64,000 bases of DNA from Datisca glomerata. Lineage: Eukaryota > Streptophyta > Magnoliopsida > Cucurbitales > Datiscaceae. The DNA lies in the NCBI GenBank assembly GCA_003255025.1, contig QANY01006193.1:495646-559645 (forward strand). Direction: 5' to 3'. This document shows positions 31,153-44,013 of this stretch, one piece after another (the stretch's first letter is position 1; every line of letters begins with the position of its first letter). The position numbers were made by a program, and so were the translations under genes. The notes below the pieces were generated by a model. The model searched no databases. It was not told the DNA's origin and was given only the letters and a program-made list of their open reading frames with translations.

Positions 31153-34100
31153 CTAAGGAGGGTCAAAAATCAAAAGGTTGAGATCCGAAGCAGCTTGGAG
31201 AGACAGGTTCAACTCTGAGGCAAGGACACCCATAAGCAACCAAAGCCTATCTCTAATGGAGCCCGAGATAACCTTGATCAAAACAGCAGTATCCCTAATT
31301 TTTCCCTGGAAGATTCTGAGGTTCCTCTCCCTTCAAATATGGTAGATAAAGGCTGTGAACAAAAGCTTCAGAATGGAGATAACAAGGGACTTACCTTTGG
31401 CCTTAAGTAGGATCCATGAGATCCATTGACACCAGTTGGAGTGGGGGCTGTTCAAACAACATTTAACAAGAAGACTGTGCCAAATTGGCCTTGTGGATTT
31501 GCATCCCACAAAAAAGTGCTCAACTGACTCACTCCCACCCATGCAAAATACACATGAAGGGCTAATAGATGTAGGCATGGACCAATGTTCCATTCTATCC
31601 TTAGCCAGCAACTTGCCTTTGATAGCCACCCAAGAGAGGAAGCTAAACCTAGGCACATGGCGATTGAACCAAATCAGCTTAGCCCACCTCACACACTCCC
31701 TATCCGGAGCAAGGGTTTATAGGTATCTTTAACAGAGAAAAGCCCTTTCTTGCTAGGGGTCCAAGCCCAAGAATCCCTCACTAGACCCTTGGGAGAGGGG
31801 AGAAGGGTATCTCTAATCTCCATAAGCTCAAAAGTGTTTGAAGAGGGCCAATTCCAGCACAAATTTCGAATCACCTTACTCACTCTAGAGTCAATATCCC
31901 ACCATGTACCCGAGAGAAGCCTTGGGCCAAATTTGGTAATGAGAACCCCCAAGGGGTGCCATTGATCAGTAAGAAGCCTCAGAGACTCCCCATTGCCAAT
32001 AGTAACTTTGCAAAAGGGAGAGAATTTATCCCTCAATTTCAGAATCTTTCTCCAAACCCAAGAGCAAACAGAAGGAATAGGAGTAATAAAAATGGAGCTC
32101 TTTTTCACTAAGAAGGTGGAACACCAATCCTTCCACAAGGAATAGCAATCATTTGAGATTAGGAACCAAAGGTGCCTTGCCATCGAAACTTCATTGGACA
32201 GAATCAATTCCGTTAAACCAAGACCCCCCCCTGAGATTTAGGGAAGCAAAGATCCTCCCAAGCTACTTTGGCCCCAGATTGTTTTACCTTATTAGCATTC
32301 CAAAGATAGTTTCTAAGGGCTGCTTGTACTGATTTAATGACCTTTTGGGGATAATAAACAACCCACACCAGAATTGAAACATAGCTTCCAACACTGACTT
32401 GATCAATTGAAGCCTTTTTTTTAGATAAATTAAAAAATTGTATAAACCGAAGAAGAAACATACAACTATACAAGGGGCATACCCTAGGCAAAAGAAACAA
32501 AAAAAGGAACCAGCCAACACACAAGCTGGAGGCATCCAAACACTAACAGAAGATTACAAGAGATAACAGCCTAAAGAAATAGAAGAACCAAGCTTAATTG
32601 TCAAAAATAGAGGCATTCAATCCCCAGACAAGCTGAATGGTTTTGTTATCTTCAGTCACAGAAAATCCTTTAAGACTAAAAAATCTACCTTTAATGGCAT
32701 TTCTAATTATCAATTGAAGCCTCCCAGCAAAAGATAAATATTTTGTTTCCCAAGATCTGATTCTGGCCACAATATTCTCAACCAAGTAGTCACAATCAGT
32801 CTTTCCCAACTTAGAAGTAATTAAGGGGACTCCCAAGTATCTCATAGGCAAAGAACCCACGGTTAAAGGCATAATCTCCAAAATATGTTGTTGGACAGTA
32901 TCAGACACCCCTGAGAAGAAGCTCTGGCTCTTAAGAAGATTGGGCTGAAGCCCAGATAATGCTTCAAAGAGAAGGAGACCCTCCTAAATAATTTGGACTG
33001 GTTTCACATTTCTTTTGCAAAAAATGAAGAGATCGTCTGCAAAGCAAAGATTAACTATATTGAGCTCTTTGCACCTCCAATGGAACTCAAAGTTAGGGTC
33101 TTGAGCAGCAAAATGAAGGATTCCAGAAAGAACCTCCATTACTAAAACAAATAAATAAGGAGAAATAGGGTCTCCTTGTCTAATCCCCTTGGCCCCTATA
33201 AAGAACCCTTTCAGCTCACCATTGATATTGTAGAGAAAGAAAGGGTAGAAATACATTCCATAACACACTTAGTGAAATTTCCTGGGAACCCCAAGCAATC
33301 AAGGATCCTGCCAATAAGATGCCAATTCACAGAATCATAGACCTTCTTCAAATCAATTTTTAGGTCACACCTTGGGCCGTTACGCTTTCTATGGTAGTTT
33401 CTAACAAGATCTTGGGATAAGAAAATGTTATCAACAATTCTTCTCCCCGGAACAAATTCATTTTGGTTCGGGCTGATTAGATCTGGGAGAACCAGCTTCA
33501 ACTTATCTGTCAAAAGCTTAGTAATACATTTATAGATAACATTACAACAAGAAATAGGCCTAAAATCACTAACCCTAGAGGGGTTAGGGACCTTAGGGAT
33601 AAGGGAAACAGTAGTAGTGGTTACCTGCTTTAGTAAAGATTGGGAGCCAAAGAACTCCAAAACAGCCTCAATAACCTCATCTCCAATGATATACCACGCT
33701 CTTTTAAAGAAGCCAGCTGAAAAACCATCTGGACTTGGAGCTTTAGAGCTATTAAAGCTAAAAATCACCTTTTTTATCTCCTCTCTGGTGATAGGTTGGT
33801 TGAGGAGCTCAATCTGATGTAAACTAAGCTTTTTAGGCAATATGGGGTCAAGAATACCCCAATCTAGCTCTCTTTCAATGTTGGGAGTGCCCAAGAGGTC
33901 AGTGAAAGCCTGGACAATATGCTGGCTAATCTCAGAAGGGTCAATCAACATGACACCATTGTGATCTTCAAGGTGATTAATTTTAGCTCTAGAACTATTT
34001 TTCCTCAATTTTTGGAAAAAATAGAAGGTGTTTGGATCACCCAAACTCAGCCATTGCACTCTAGATTTTTGCCTCAAGAAGCTCTCCTCGGCATTTCTAA

Positions 34101-35126
34101 GCTCAATGAAAGTCATTATAAGCTAATTTTTCCTCGCTTTGGAGAGAAGCATTAGAAGGGTCAGAAGAAAGAGCACCTTGGATAGCACTCAATTTACTCC
34201 TTGCTAGTTGAGCCCTAGCTGAAATATCATTGCAAGAGGCCTGATTAAAGCTCCTGAGAGCTTTCTTAACTGATTTGAGCTTAGAAGTCAGCTTAAACAT
34301 GGCTGAACCGCTCACCTCAACTCCCCATGCTCTTTCAACCACCGGCCAAAAACCCTCTCTATCAATCCAAAAATCAAAGAATCTGAAGCAAGTCTTAGGT
34401 CTGGCATTACTTCCACCCCCTTAATAATGTGGGGGCTATGATCAGAAGCACCCGAAGAGTGAAAAGTGCAAGTAGAAGAAGGGAAAAAATCTAACAACAA
34501 AGAGTTGATTAAAGCTCTATCCAATTTTTTCATGATATAGGTACCATCATCATGGCGATTACTCCAAGTGAATTGGCAGCCACTATAAGGGTGGTCCTCC
34601 ACATCGATTCTAAATAAGCACTCTCCAAACTCCCTCATTCCAGTGTCCCATTCAAACCTGCCTCCTACCTTCTCATTAGGGTGTAAAATTCATTAAAGTC
34701 ACCTGTGATAATCCAAGGGGATTGAGCACACTTTCCATGGTGCTGAACAAGGCTGTTCCAAAGCTCAATTCTCTCAGAGCTAGAGTTTGAAGCATACACG
34801 AAAGAAGCAATGAAAACCATTCCTGAGAGTCTTAAAGTTATTTTATGAAAAAAAATAGTCTGATTGGAGCTAAAGATAGACTCCACCTCAAGCATATCTG
34901 GATCCCAAGCAACCCAAATCCTCCCTCCTTGAGAAAAATCATAACTAGCTAGAATCTGCCAATTAGGGAACACACTTTGAGCAATTGAAGAAAATTTAGG
35001 GAATTTCACTTTAGTTTCCACCAAAGAGCACAATTTCAGTTGAAAGTCTCTACACAACTTCCTGACCTCCGCTTGCTTGAGAGTACTATTGAAGTCTCTC
35101 ACATTTCAAGTGGCAAGATTAATCAT
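31153..35126 (-). pseudogene. L9 ORF2: endonuclease, RT, zf-RVT
   Basis: The ATG (35126-35124) overlaps the ORF1 stop as ATGA. The endonuclease spans 34312-35102 (VRKLCRDF, SLVETKV, WVAWDPDMLEV, WIITGDFNEF, GCQFTWSNRHDDGTYIMKKLDRAL). The RT frame 33211-34116 is open for 301 codons (RVQWLSLGD, SSKAPSPDGFSAGFFKRAW, DFRPISCCNVIYKCITKLL, NIFLSQDLV, KIDLKKVYDSVNW). Frame 32984-33268 has AKGIRQGDPISPY and NLCFADDLFIF. Then come 32594-32908 (LPMRYLGVPLITSKLGKTDC), 31689-32207 and 31333-31692 (zf-RVT: IWFNRHVPRFSFLSW). Breaks fall at about 32212, 32980, 34103, 34310 and 34665. Confidence 0.88.
32416..32708 (-). mobile_element. LINE L10, 293-bp insertion in L9
   Basis: A 5'-truncated copy of the L1/L4 family: T run, tail (hairpin variant at 32474-32485), 3' UTR and the final ORF2 codons (ending QLVWGLNASIFDN on the minus strand). 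Flanked by the exact 14-bp repeat ATCAATTGAAGCCT at 32402-32415 and 32709-32722. L9 continues in register on both sides. Confidence 0.92.
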
Positions 35127-36638
35127 AGATGGATTGGGCAGTGGGTTACCCCACCTTTGATAACCAATTTACCCTTCACCTTACTAGGGTGAGGGGTACC
35201 TTTCCCTTTCTTCTTGAGCTTCTTCTTGGAGCTCTTAGAATCTTGGCCCACAGAATTAGGAGCCACAGGGATGAGGGACTCATTGTCTTCATTAGTACCC
35301 ATTTTCATCTCCTCCTCACCATAGGGAGCCTCTTCTTTGGGTGGGAGCATGGCTCTAGGGCTATCCAAAGAACTACGCTCCAAATCATTGAAACTTGGCA
35401 CAATAGCTAAGCTTTTATCCGCTAAAGGTGACTTTCTCCCAAATTTCTTTTTTTGTGACCACTGTCCATCCTACTCCTGAATCAGATTCAGTGGGAGTGG
35501 TAATGGATAAGATGGGGGGGTTAGTGGTGGCAATGGGACTTATAGGGAGCTTGGGGGTTGATATTTTGGTGGGGCTAGGAGATGGGGATGAGGTCTCTTT
35601 GGGGGAGTCGGGAGGGGAAGGGGGAGTATCTGGTTGGTTAGGGGCTTGAGGGGGAAGGGAAGGTTTAGGTTTATGGACTAAGGGAACCGCATTACAATCA
35701 CGGCCAAAGATGTTACACTTGTGGCATCTTTTAGGTAGAGCATCATATTCAACTTGGACATTAATAGGGAACTACCCATCCAATCCAAGATCAAGATCAA
35801 AGTGCTTAACCACCTTAGTTTGGGTAGTGATTTCAACACAAAATCGAGCATACTCATATTTACCTCCTTTGGCTGTCCACGGGTCAGTATAGAGAGGAGT
35901 ACCAACAGCACTAGCAATGTGCTTCAAGGCCTCTGCTGCCTTAGTTCAAGGGGAACATTCCAGAGCCTAACCCAAATAGGGATCTTAGAGACCTTCTCCT
36001 TGCAAAATTTGACATTAGGCTGCCATTTTTGGAGAATAATGGGCTTACCAAGTAAGAACCAAGGTCCATCTTCAAGAACAGCATCTCTAGCTTCAACAGA
36101 GTCAAATTTGAAAAAAGAAGACATCCTTGTTGGTTGAAACCTCAACTAAACCTTTTTTGCCCCATAATTGCATTGAAATAGTCTTAACCAAATGCAAAGG
36201 AGAGGACTTACCCACAAAGAAGCCCACGAGACAGCTTTCCCATTTTGCAAAGCTTTCTTTAGATATGCAACCTGGTAGCATGACTGTAATTCTTTCTTCT
36301 TCAAATATTGTGGTTGCTTAACTTTTTCAGCCCAAGATCCCTTAGGAGTAGGGTTACTAGTTAGGGCATCTTTACAAAGTTTCTCATAGATACCATTGTT
36401 CTCCAAAGGGATAGGGGGAGGGATCTCTCTACTAATTCCTTGAGTAAAAGGATAAAGTTCAAGATCTTGGACCACAGCACTATACTTAGGGAAATTACCT
36501 TGTTGACCACTAGTCAAAGGCTCACCCATGGTTAGGGTAAGATTGGCTTGATTAGGGGTAATTGGTGAATCAAGCAAACGCTTCATTTGGAGCTCACTAT
36601 GGCAAGCTTCTTTATCTATTTTGGTGACATTAGGACTG
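35123..36638 (-). pseudogene. L9 ORF1 (5'-truncated)
   Basis: N-terminal frame 36146-36586: LELYPFTQGISRE, IYEKLCKDALTSN, GSWAEKVKQPQ, followed by a broken VSWASLWVSPLLCIWLR segment. Frame 35924-36145 has FFKFDSVEARDAVLEDGPWFLLGKPIIL and IPIWVRLWNVPLEL. Beyond this the sequence encodes the knuckle region (MPQV/CHKCNIFGRDCNA-like, read through frameshifts near 35700-35760), a Pro-rich linker and the basic tail SKKKLKKKGKGTPHPSKVKG, ending at 35123. The layout is the same as L5 ORF1. Frame breaks are at about 35920 and 36146, with more in the linker. Confidence 0.8.
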
Positions 36639-37553
36639 ACTCGAACTGACTTTTGACACCCAATACATGTTTGGGTTAAGTATTTGGAATGTTGTGGTCA
36701 TTTTAGGTACTTCTAGTGTCATATGGAGTCAAATAGACCCGATGGGACATGTTTAGGCCCAAACTAGATGAAATTGGCTAAACTTGGATCGTTTGGACCT
36801 GACATGTACATCAACTGACTTTTGGGATAAGAACTTGAAGTGTTTTTGGTATTTTATGTGCTTCTAGTGCCGTAGGGAGTCAAAAAGTCCCAATTGGACG
36901 TGTTTAGTCCCAAACGAGATGAAATTTGCTAAACTTGGATCTTTTAGGCATGACATGTACTCGAGCTGTCTTTTGATACCCAATACACATTTGGGAAAAG
37001 AATTTTGAGTGTTGTGGTCATTTTGGGTGCTTCTAGTGCCATACGGAGTCAAAGGCCCAATGGGATGAGTTTAGGCCCAAACTAGATGAACGTACTAAAC
37101 TTGGATCTCTTGGACATGACATGTACTTGAAATGACTTTTGACACCCAATACACATTTGGGATGGGAATTTGTAGTGTTGTGGTCATTTTATGTGCTTCT
37201 AGTGTGATACGGAGTCAAATAGACTGAATTAGATATGTTTAGCTATGACTAGATGAACTTGACTAAACTTGGATCTTTTGAGCATAACATGTATTTAGAC
37301 TAACTTTTGACCTCCAATACACATTTTGGATTGGAATTTAGAGTGTTGTGGTCGTTTGAGGTGCTTCTAGTTCCGTACGGTGTCAAAAAGACCTAATGGG
37401 ACGTATTCAGGCCCAAACTAGATGAAGTTGACCAACCTTGGATCTTTTGAGCATGACATGTACTTTAACTAACTTTTGACGCTCAATACACATTTGGGAT
37501 AAGCATTTGCAGTGTTGTGGTCATTTTATGTGCTTCTAGTGCCATACGGATTC
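36639..37553 (+). repeat. Satellite block S4 (~169-bp monomer, about 5 copies)
   Basis: Begins CTCGAACTGACTTTTGACAC and ends at GCCATACGGATTCAA against L11. Same orientation as S1. Includes both the TAGTGCCATACGGAG and TAGTGTGATACGGAG subtypes. Confidence 0.93.
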
Positions 37554-37554
37554 A

Positions 37555-39790
37555 ACTTGGAATCCCATGACCTGATTCTTTCTGTAATTTTGTTAACTAA
37601 TGAGTCACAGTCACTTTTGCATAACTTTGAGGTGATCAAGGGCATTCCTAAGTATCTTATTGGCAATTGTCCTTGAGGGAAGCCCAAAATATATAGAATA
37701 TCAACTATGTGTTCCTTTGTGACTCCTGAAAGGAAGATTTGACTCTTAGCTTGTTGGGTTGGAGACCTAAGATGCATTGAAAGAGCTCCAATGTGTATTT
37801 AATGGTTTGTACAAACTCCTTAGTCTCTTTGCAGAGAATAGGAAGGTCGTCAGCAAAGAAAAGGTTCATAATTTTTGCTTCTCACACCTCCAATGGTACT
37901 GAAACTCAGAATGCGAGGCTGCAAATTATAATAAGCCAGTAAGGACTTACATAACAATCACAAAAGATATGGGGGAATGGGGTCCCCTGGCTTAATACCT
38001 TCAGCTCCTCTGAAGTAACCATGTAGCTCCCCATTTATCTTAATAGAGTAGGAAGGAGAGGAGATGCACTTCATTATCCAAAAGATGAAGAGATCTGAGA
38101 AATTGAGACACTATAGTGCTTTACCAATTAAAACCCAATTGACACAATCATATGTTTCTTTAAATCCATTTTTAATGCACACCACATACCTTGGCATTTC
38201 CAAATATCTATGGTAGTTCCTAAGAAGTTCTTGTGAGAGGAAAATGTTATGAACTATCCTTCTTTCTGGAATGAAAGCACTTTGATTCTGTGTAATGAGA
38301 GTGGGGAGCAAGGGCTTCATTCTTTCAGTAAGAATCTTGGTAATGCATTTGTAGATGACATTACAGCAAGAGATGGGTCTAAAGTCACCAACTGAAGTGG
38401 GGTTTGGGACCTTGGGAATGAGGGAAATTGCTGTTGAGTTGGCTTCTTTTAAGAGCTCCCCTGTCTGAACGAACTCAACAATAGCTTGGGTCACATCACA
38501 CCCTACAATGTGCCAAGCTTTTTTGAAGAAGCTAGCTGGGAACCCATCAGGTCCTGGGGCTTTATCACTTCCCATACTTAAGATAGTGTTCTTAACTTCC
38601 TCAGCAGTAACATGTGATGTCAAAACGGTGCCTTGTGAATCATTCAGTTTTTTTAGGAGAGCCCTTTCCAAAATGTTCCAATTGATATCTAAGAGAGGAC
38701 TAGGAGTTCCCAAAAGATCAACGTAGTATTCAAAGATATGGTTCTTCACTTCCTTTTCACATTTTGGAAGAAGAAAGAAGAGTTTTGGTCACTAAGATTT
38801 AGCCATTGAACTCTTGATTTTTGTTTGTAGAAACTTTCTCCAGCATGTCTGAGCTCAATATATTCACTGTTTGCAAGCTTCTCTTGGTTGATTAGAGCAG
38901 CATTGGTTGGGTTAGAAGCTAACTCATTCTGGATTTGGTCAAGCTTAGCCCTAACTAGCTTGGTCCTATAAGGTAAATCATTGCAAAATTATTTGTTAAA
39001 CTCCTTTAAGGCCATTTTCACAGCTTTGAGCTTCATAGTAACTCAGAACATGGAAGAACCAGTCATTTGAATCCCCCAAGGTTGCTCAACTATCTCCTAG
39101 AAGCCTTGCCTATCCATCCAAAAATTATAGAATTGGAAAGCTATCTTTGGCTTGAGCTGATTTGAATCCATTTGGATTACTATGGGGCTATGATCAGAGA
39201 TGCCTGGTGGTGAAAATTGGCACTGTACATTCGGGAAGGAGTCAACCCAGTGAGTGTTTCCTAGAGCTCTATCCAACTTATACACGGTGAAGGTACCATC
39301 TTGGTGCTTATTAGACCAGGTGAATTGGCATCCAAAATAGGCAAGGTCTTCCACCTCAATATTGTATAGACAATCATTAAATTCATTTATACCCTTATTC
39401 CAGCCTTCACGCCCTCATACTTTCATATTGGGATTCCTAATCACATTTAAGTCCCCCAAAATAAGCCAAGATGAAGATGAGCAAGCTGAATGTTGTGCTT
39501 CAAGGGAAGTCCAAAGGTCCCTCCTAGCACTCATATCATTAGAAGTATAGACAAAAGTGACAAAATAATCAGCACTAGAGCTTAAGATGGAAACCCTACA
39601 GAATATTTCTTGAGCTGAAGAGCTAAGAACAGTGACGTTAACAGTCTTTGAATCCCAAGCAACCCAAATTTTACCTCCTGAATAGGATGCATAATTTGCA
39701 ATACATCCCAGTTAGGGAACACATTACTAGCAATATCACTAAAGTTACCACTCTTAACTTTAGTCTAGGAGGGTGGTTTAAAGGTTCAAG
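37555..39790 (-). pseudogene. L11 ORF2 remnant
   Basis: Frame 39097-39354 is the endonuclease end (LAYFGCQFTWSNKHQDGTFTVYKLDRAL, SPPGISDHSPIVIQM). Frame 38111-38749 is RT (SDKAPGPDGFPASFFKKAWH, FRPISCCNVIYKCITKIL, SAFIPERRIVHNIFLSQELL). Frame 37526-37777 is the thumb (SQIFLSGVTKEHIVD, LPIRYLGMPLITSKLCKSDC). The N-terminal endonuclease motif (WNIRGLN) is missing because ORF1 is joined directly to the ETKV-like region near 39780. Many stops. Confidence 0.82.
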
Positions 39791-39792
39791 GA

Positions 39793-40165
39793 TCACAGGG
39801 TGAGAGATCTTTCTCCTATTATGTGTAGAGGTGACCACTGTCCACTGCTCCTCAGGTGGTTAGGCAGTGGGAGATATGTGAATGGGTGAGCCAGGAATAG
39901 GGGTTGGGGTGGGGCATCGGTTAGATGAGTGAGTTGGGGTGAGGGTGTGAGTTGGGGATTTAGGTGTGGAGGGGTGAAAGGGGGATTTAGGGATGTGGGG
40001 AGAGAATTTGGAGATGGAGGATGTTTTAGTTTTTGGTAAACAAGATGAGATGGAGGATGTAGTGGTTTGGGTTTAGGAATAAAGTCAGAATTGTGGCAAA
40101 AAATGGAGCATTTGTGACATTTCTTAGGGAGACCCTCATAGTCAACTTTCACAAAGATGGAATTC
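39793..40165 (-). pseudogene. L11 ORF1, C-terminal end
   Basis: The frame gives EAWNSIFVKVDYEGLPKKC, the knuckle CHKCSIFCHNSD (its Gly replaced by Cys), and a Pro/His/Leu-rich linker. It continues the ORF1 segment left at 45415, on the other side of L12: with one L12 TSD removed the residues read HLGIEAWNS after a single frame change. Confidence 0.78.
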
Positions 40166-40180
40166 CATGCCTCAATTCCT
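40166..40180. repeat. Left target-site duplication of L12
   Basis: CATGCCTCAATTCCT, repeated exactly at 45400-45414. Confidence 0.92.
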
Positions 40181-40356
40181 TTTTTTTTGGTAAACAAATT
40201 GTATAAACCAAAAGATACTTACACATGTACAAGGGGCATACCCCAGGAAGTACAAAATTAGAGCCTGATTAGAGGCTTAAGATCTGCACGCAAATTAAAC
40301 TGGTAATATGTAAAGTACTGAAATTAGATATCAATGCTTCATAAGACAGCCAAGGT

Positions 40357-43300
40357 TTACAAAATACTTGGGTTAAGACCCCATCTATCCACTAAACGTA
40401 GATTAGTATCATTAGTGCCAAAACACTTCGAATCACAAAGCCTTAATCTGACTAATTGTGAAATAGCTTCAGTTAGGATCTTGAAATCTCTGATTTTACC
40501 TTAAAAATCCTTGCATTTCTTTCTCTCTATATATAATAGATGAAGGAAGTAAAAGCTAGCTTAACTAGGACTCCTCTGAGTGACTTCCCTTTTGCATTAG
40601 CTAGCATCCAATCTACAAACTGATCCCAATCCCTAACCTGGCAGTGTAGATCACATTTGTTCACAAGTGTGGCCCATACTCTGGCTGCATAACAACAATT
40701 GATAAAAAGATGCTCATGTGTCTCCTGGTAGCCAACACAACACACACAATCAGAAGAAAACCCTGGTGTTTGGTCCCATTGTGCAACCCTATCTCTAGTG
40801 GAAAGTTTGTTTCTCAAAGCCAACCAAGAGATAAAGCTGCACCTTGGGATGTGTTTAGAGAACCATATCACCTTTGCCCACTTAACCGGTTGTCTTGTAG
40901 GGGACAGTGCCTTATAGGTTAGACTTAGAGAGAAATCTCCATTCTGACTTGAACTCCATTTCCAAACATCTTGTCGTTGAGCTTGGGGAGGAGGAATTGG
41001 AACACTTCTAATCTCAAGAAACTCAAAGGTGTTTGAAGTTGGCCAATGCCATTGATTGTCTTGAATGACAACACTCACCATAGAGTCCATAGTCCAAGAA
41101 GTTCCTGACAAAAGTCTTTGCCCAAATCTGGCCCAAAGGACACCTAGAGGATGCCAATTATCTGTAAGAAGCTTCACAGTAGTACCATCTCCAATAGTTA
41201 TAGAGCAAAAGGGCAGAAACTTGCTCCTGAGCTTGAGAAGCTTTCTCCAAACCCAAGATGGGTTAGAAGGAATGGAAACCAAGAAAATTGAACTCTTTCT
41301 GATTAGGTATGTTTGACACCAATCTTTCCAAAGTGATCTTTTAGAAGGGAGTAGCAAGAACCATAAGTGTTTGGCTATAGCAACTTCATTAGCTAGAACC
41401 AAATCCCTAAGGCCCAACCCACCTTGTACCTTGTCAAAACATAGGTCTGCCCAAGCTACCTTGGCCCCAGAAGCTTTAGTATCTTGGCCATTCCATAGAA
41501 AATTTCTTACCAAGCATTGGACTGTCTTCACCACTCTTTTAGGGAGAATGAAGAGACCACTCCAAAAGTTGACCATAGCCATAAGGACAGACTTGATAAG
41601 TTGGAGTCTTCCAGCATAAGACAAATACTTTGATTCCCAAGAACTGATTCTCATAGTGAGTCTGTCAACCAAACCTTGACAATCTGATTTGGTAAGCTTG
41701 GTTGTAATGAGTGGGACACCAAGATATCTAACTGGAAGAGACCCTTCTGTAAAACCCAGTTCAGCATGAATGATAGAAGACATCTCTGTGCTCACCCCTG
41801 ATAAGAACAGTTGACTCTTTGAAATATTTGGTTGAAGCCCTGATAGCTCTTGGAAAATGGCCAAAGCTTCCTTAAGCACATGCACGCTTTTTTTGTCTCC
41901 TTTACAGAATAAGAGTAGGTCATCAGCAAAGCACAGATTGACTAAGTTAAGCTCTTTGCACCTCCAATGGAACTGTAACTCTGAGTGTTTGGATGCAAAG
42001 CTCAAGATCCCTGTCAAGACCTCCATGATGATGACAAAGATGTAAGTAAGGAGAGATTGGATCCCCTTGTCTAATTCCTTTAGCACCTCTAAAGTAACCA
42101 TGCAGCTCACCATTTATATTCACTGAGTATGAGGGAGAAGAAAGGCACTCCATGACCCAAGAAATGAAAACATTTGGGAAGCCAAGGCATTGAAAAGCTT
42201 TACCTATTAGTGACCAGTTCACACTATCATAGGCTTTCTTAAGGTCCACCTTGAGAGCACACCTTGGAAAACAAAGTGATCTATGGTAGCTTCTAAGTAA
42301 TTCTTGGGAGAGAAAAATATTGTCAGCCATTCTCCTTCCTAGGATAAAAGCACTTTGGTTCTGACTTACGATGTTCGGTAATACAAGCTTGAGTCTTTCA
42401 ACAAGTATTTTTGTGATGCACTTGTAGACTACATTGCAGCAAGAGATAGGTCTAAAGTCCCCAATACTAGTGGGATTAGGGACATTTGGTATTAAGGTGA
42501 TTGCAGTTGACTTAACCTTTTTTAGGAGGTTACTTGTAGTAAAGAACTCCAAAATAGCTTTGGTTACATCCCCACCCACCACATGCCATGCTTTCTTAAA
42601 GAACCCAGCTGAAAAACCATCTGGTCCAGGAGCTTTGCCAATTCCCATACTGAAAATAGCTTTCTTGACCTCATTTTCTTCAATGGGAAGAGCCAAAGGT
42701 ACAGCCTGATCAGGTCCAAGCTTTCTTGGCAAAGCACAATCAAGTATACTCCAATTGACTCCCATTTCTTCATTTGGTGTACCTAAGAGATTTTTGTAGT
42801 AATCTAATATATGATTCTGGATCTCCTCATGGGAAGTAAGTGGAGAGCCTTGGTTGTCCAGGTGTGTAATCCTGGTTTTGAATCTATTCTTTTTCATACT
42901 TTGAAAAAAGAAATAAGTGTTCTGATCACCCAACTGAAGCCACTGTACTCTTGACTTCTGCCTGTGGAAGCTCTCTTCAGCATGTCTAAGCTCAAAGAAT
43001 TTGGAGCATGCATCTCTCTCCTGAGCCTGTAACAATGCATTTAAATGGTCATTTCCCAACAAGTTTTAAATTGACTCCAATTGTCCTTCAGCCAATTTAA
43101 CTCTAGAAGGAAGATCACTGCAAAATCTTTGGTTGAACCTCCTCAGTTCACCTTTGAGTGCCTTAAACTTCTTACAGAGCCTAAACATTGCTGTCCCTGA
43201 AATCTCAGCCCCCCAAACTCTGTCCAAAAGCTGCCAAAACCCTTCTCTTTCAAACCAAAACTCAAAAAACTTGAAGCTTACTCTTGGTTTATAGGAGTCC

Positions 43301-44013
43301 TTCTCCACTTGTAAGATAATTAGACTGTGATCAGAGATGCCGGGAGGAGCAAAGAGACACTTTGTGTCAGGGAACGAGTCCATCCAGTGAATATTTGCCA
43401 TGGCTCTATCCAACTTACACATAATAAAGGTTCCATCATTATGCTTGTTTGACCATGTGAATTGACAACCTGAGTATGCAAGGTCCTCAACCTCAATAGT
43501 GAAAGTGCATTTGTTGAAGTCAAAGATGCCATCATCCCATCCCTTAGCTCCTCCTGATTTCTCACTAGGGGAGGCAATAACATTGAAATCTCCGGTGATA
43601 AGCCATGGGGCATGAGAAGTGAGTGAGTGGTGGGAGCACAAGGATTCCCAAAGCTTCTTCCTGATCACTTTAGAATTTGAAGCATATACGAATGTGATAT
43701 AACATACAACATTAGAATGCTTAATAGTAAGCTTACAAAATAAAACTTGGTCAGTAGTATCCAAAACTATTACATCAAGTACTTTTGGGTCCCAAGCAAC
43801 CCAAATTCTACCCCCTGCAGCAAAATTGTAGTTTGCTACCACCTCCCAATTAGGAAAAATGGCCTTAGCAAGATTAGTGAATTTAAAGTTTTTCACTTTA
43901 GTTTCAAGTAAAGAACAAAGAGAAAGATTGGAATTCTTACAAAGCTTCCTCACAGCAGCTTGTTTTAAGGAGTCATTGAGCCCCCTAATGTTCCAAGTAG
44001 CAAGATTAAACAT
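40357..44013 (-). pseudogene. L12 ORF2, near-intact LINE endonuclease-RT polyprotein
   Basis: The ATG at 44013 overlaps the ORF1 stop (ATGTTTAA). Endonuclease frame 43066-44088 contains TWNIRGLN, ETKV, WLITGDFNVIASP, GCQFTWSNKHNDGTF and SDHSLI. RT frame 41947-43062 contains GPDGFSAGFFKKAW, FRPISCCNV, KVDLKKAYDSVNWSL and AKGIRQGDPISPY. Frame 40527-42113 carries CFADDLLLF and runs 528 codons through the thumb and zf-RVT (VKWAKVIWFSKHIPRC, CVGYQETHEHLFINCC) to FIYYI. Lesions: CAA to TAA at 43066, a 4-base TAAG duplication near 42046 (frameshift just after IRQGDPISPY), and TGG to TAG at 40527. Otherwise full length, ending VDRWGLNPSIL. Confidence 0.92.

Larger units (their letters stand above)
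30929..36638 (-). mobile_element. LINE L9, nearly complete but decayed
   Basis: Minus strand. The tail starts at 30929 with the hairpin variant GGGGCATACCGC (30984-30995), ORF2 runs 35126 to about 31153, and ORF1 runs from 36638 (5'-truncated) to 35123. It is interrupted by L10 (32416-32708). It belongs to the same family as L7. The right end joins satellite S4 at about 36638 without a visible TSD. Confidence 0.88.

Noticed and set aside
35428..35649. Gly/Val/Met-rich plus-strand frame
   Set aside because: Antisense of the L9 ORF1 Pro-rich linker.
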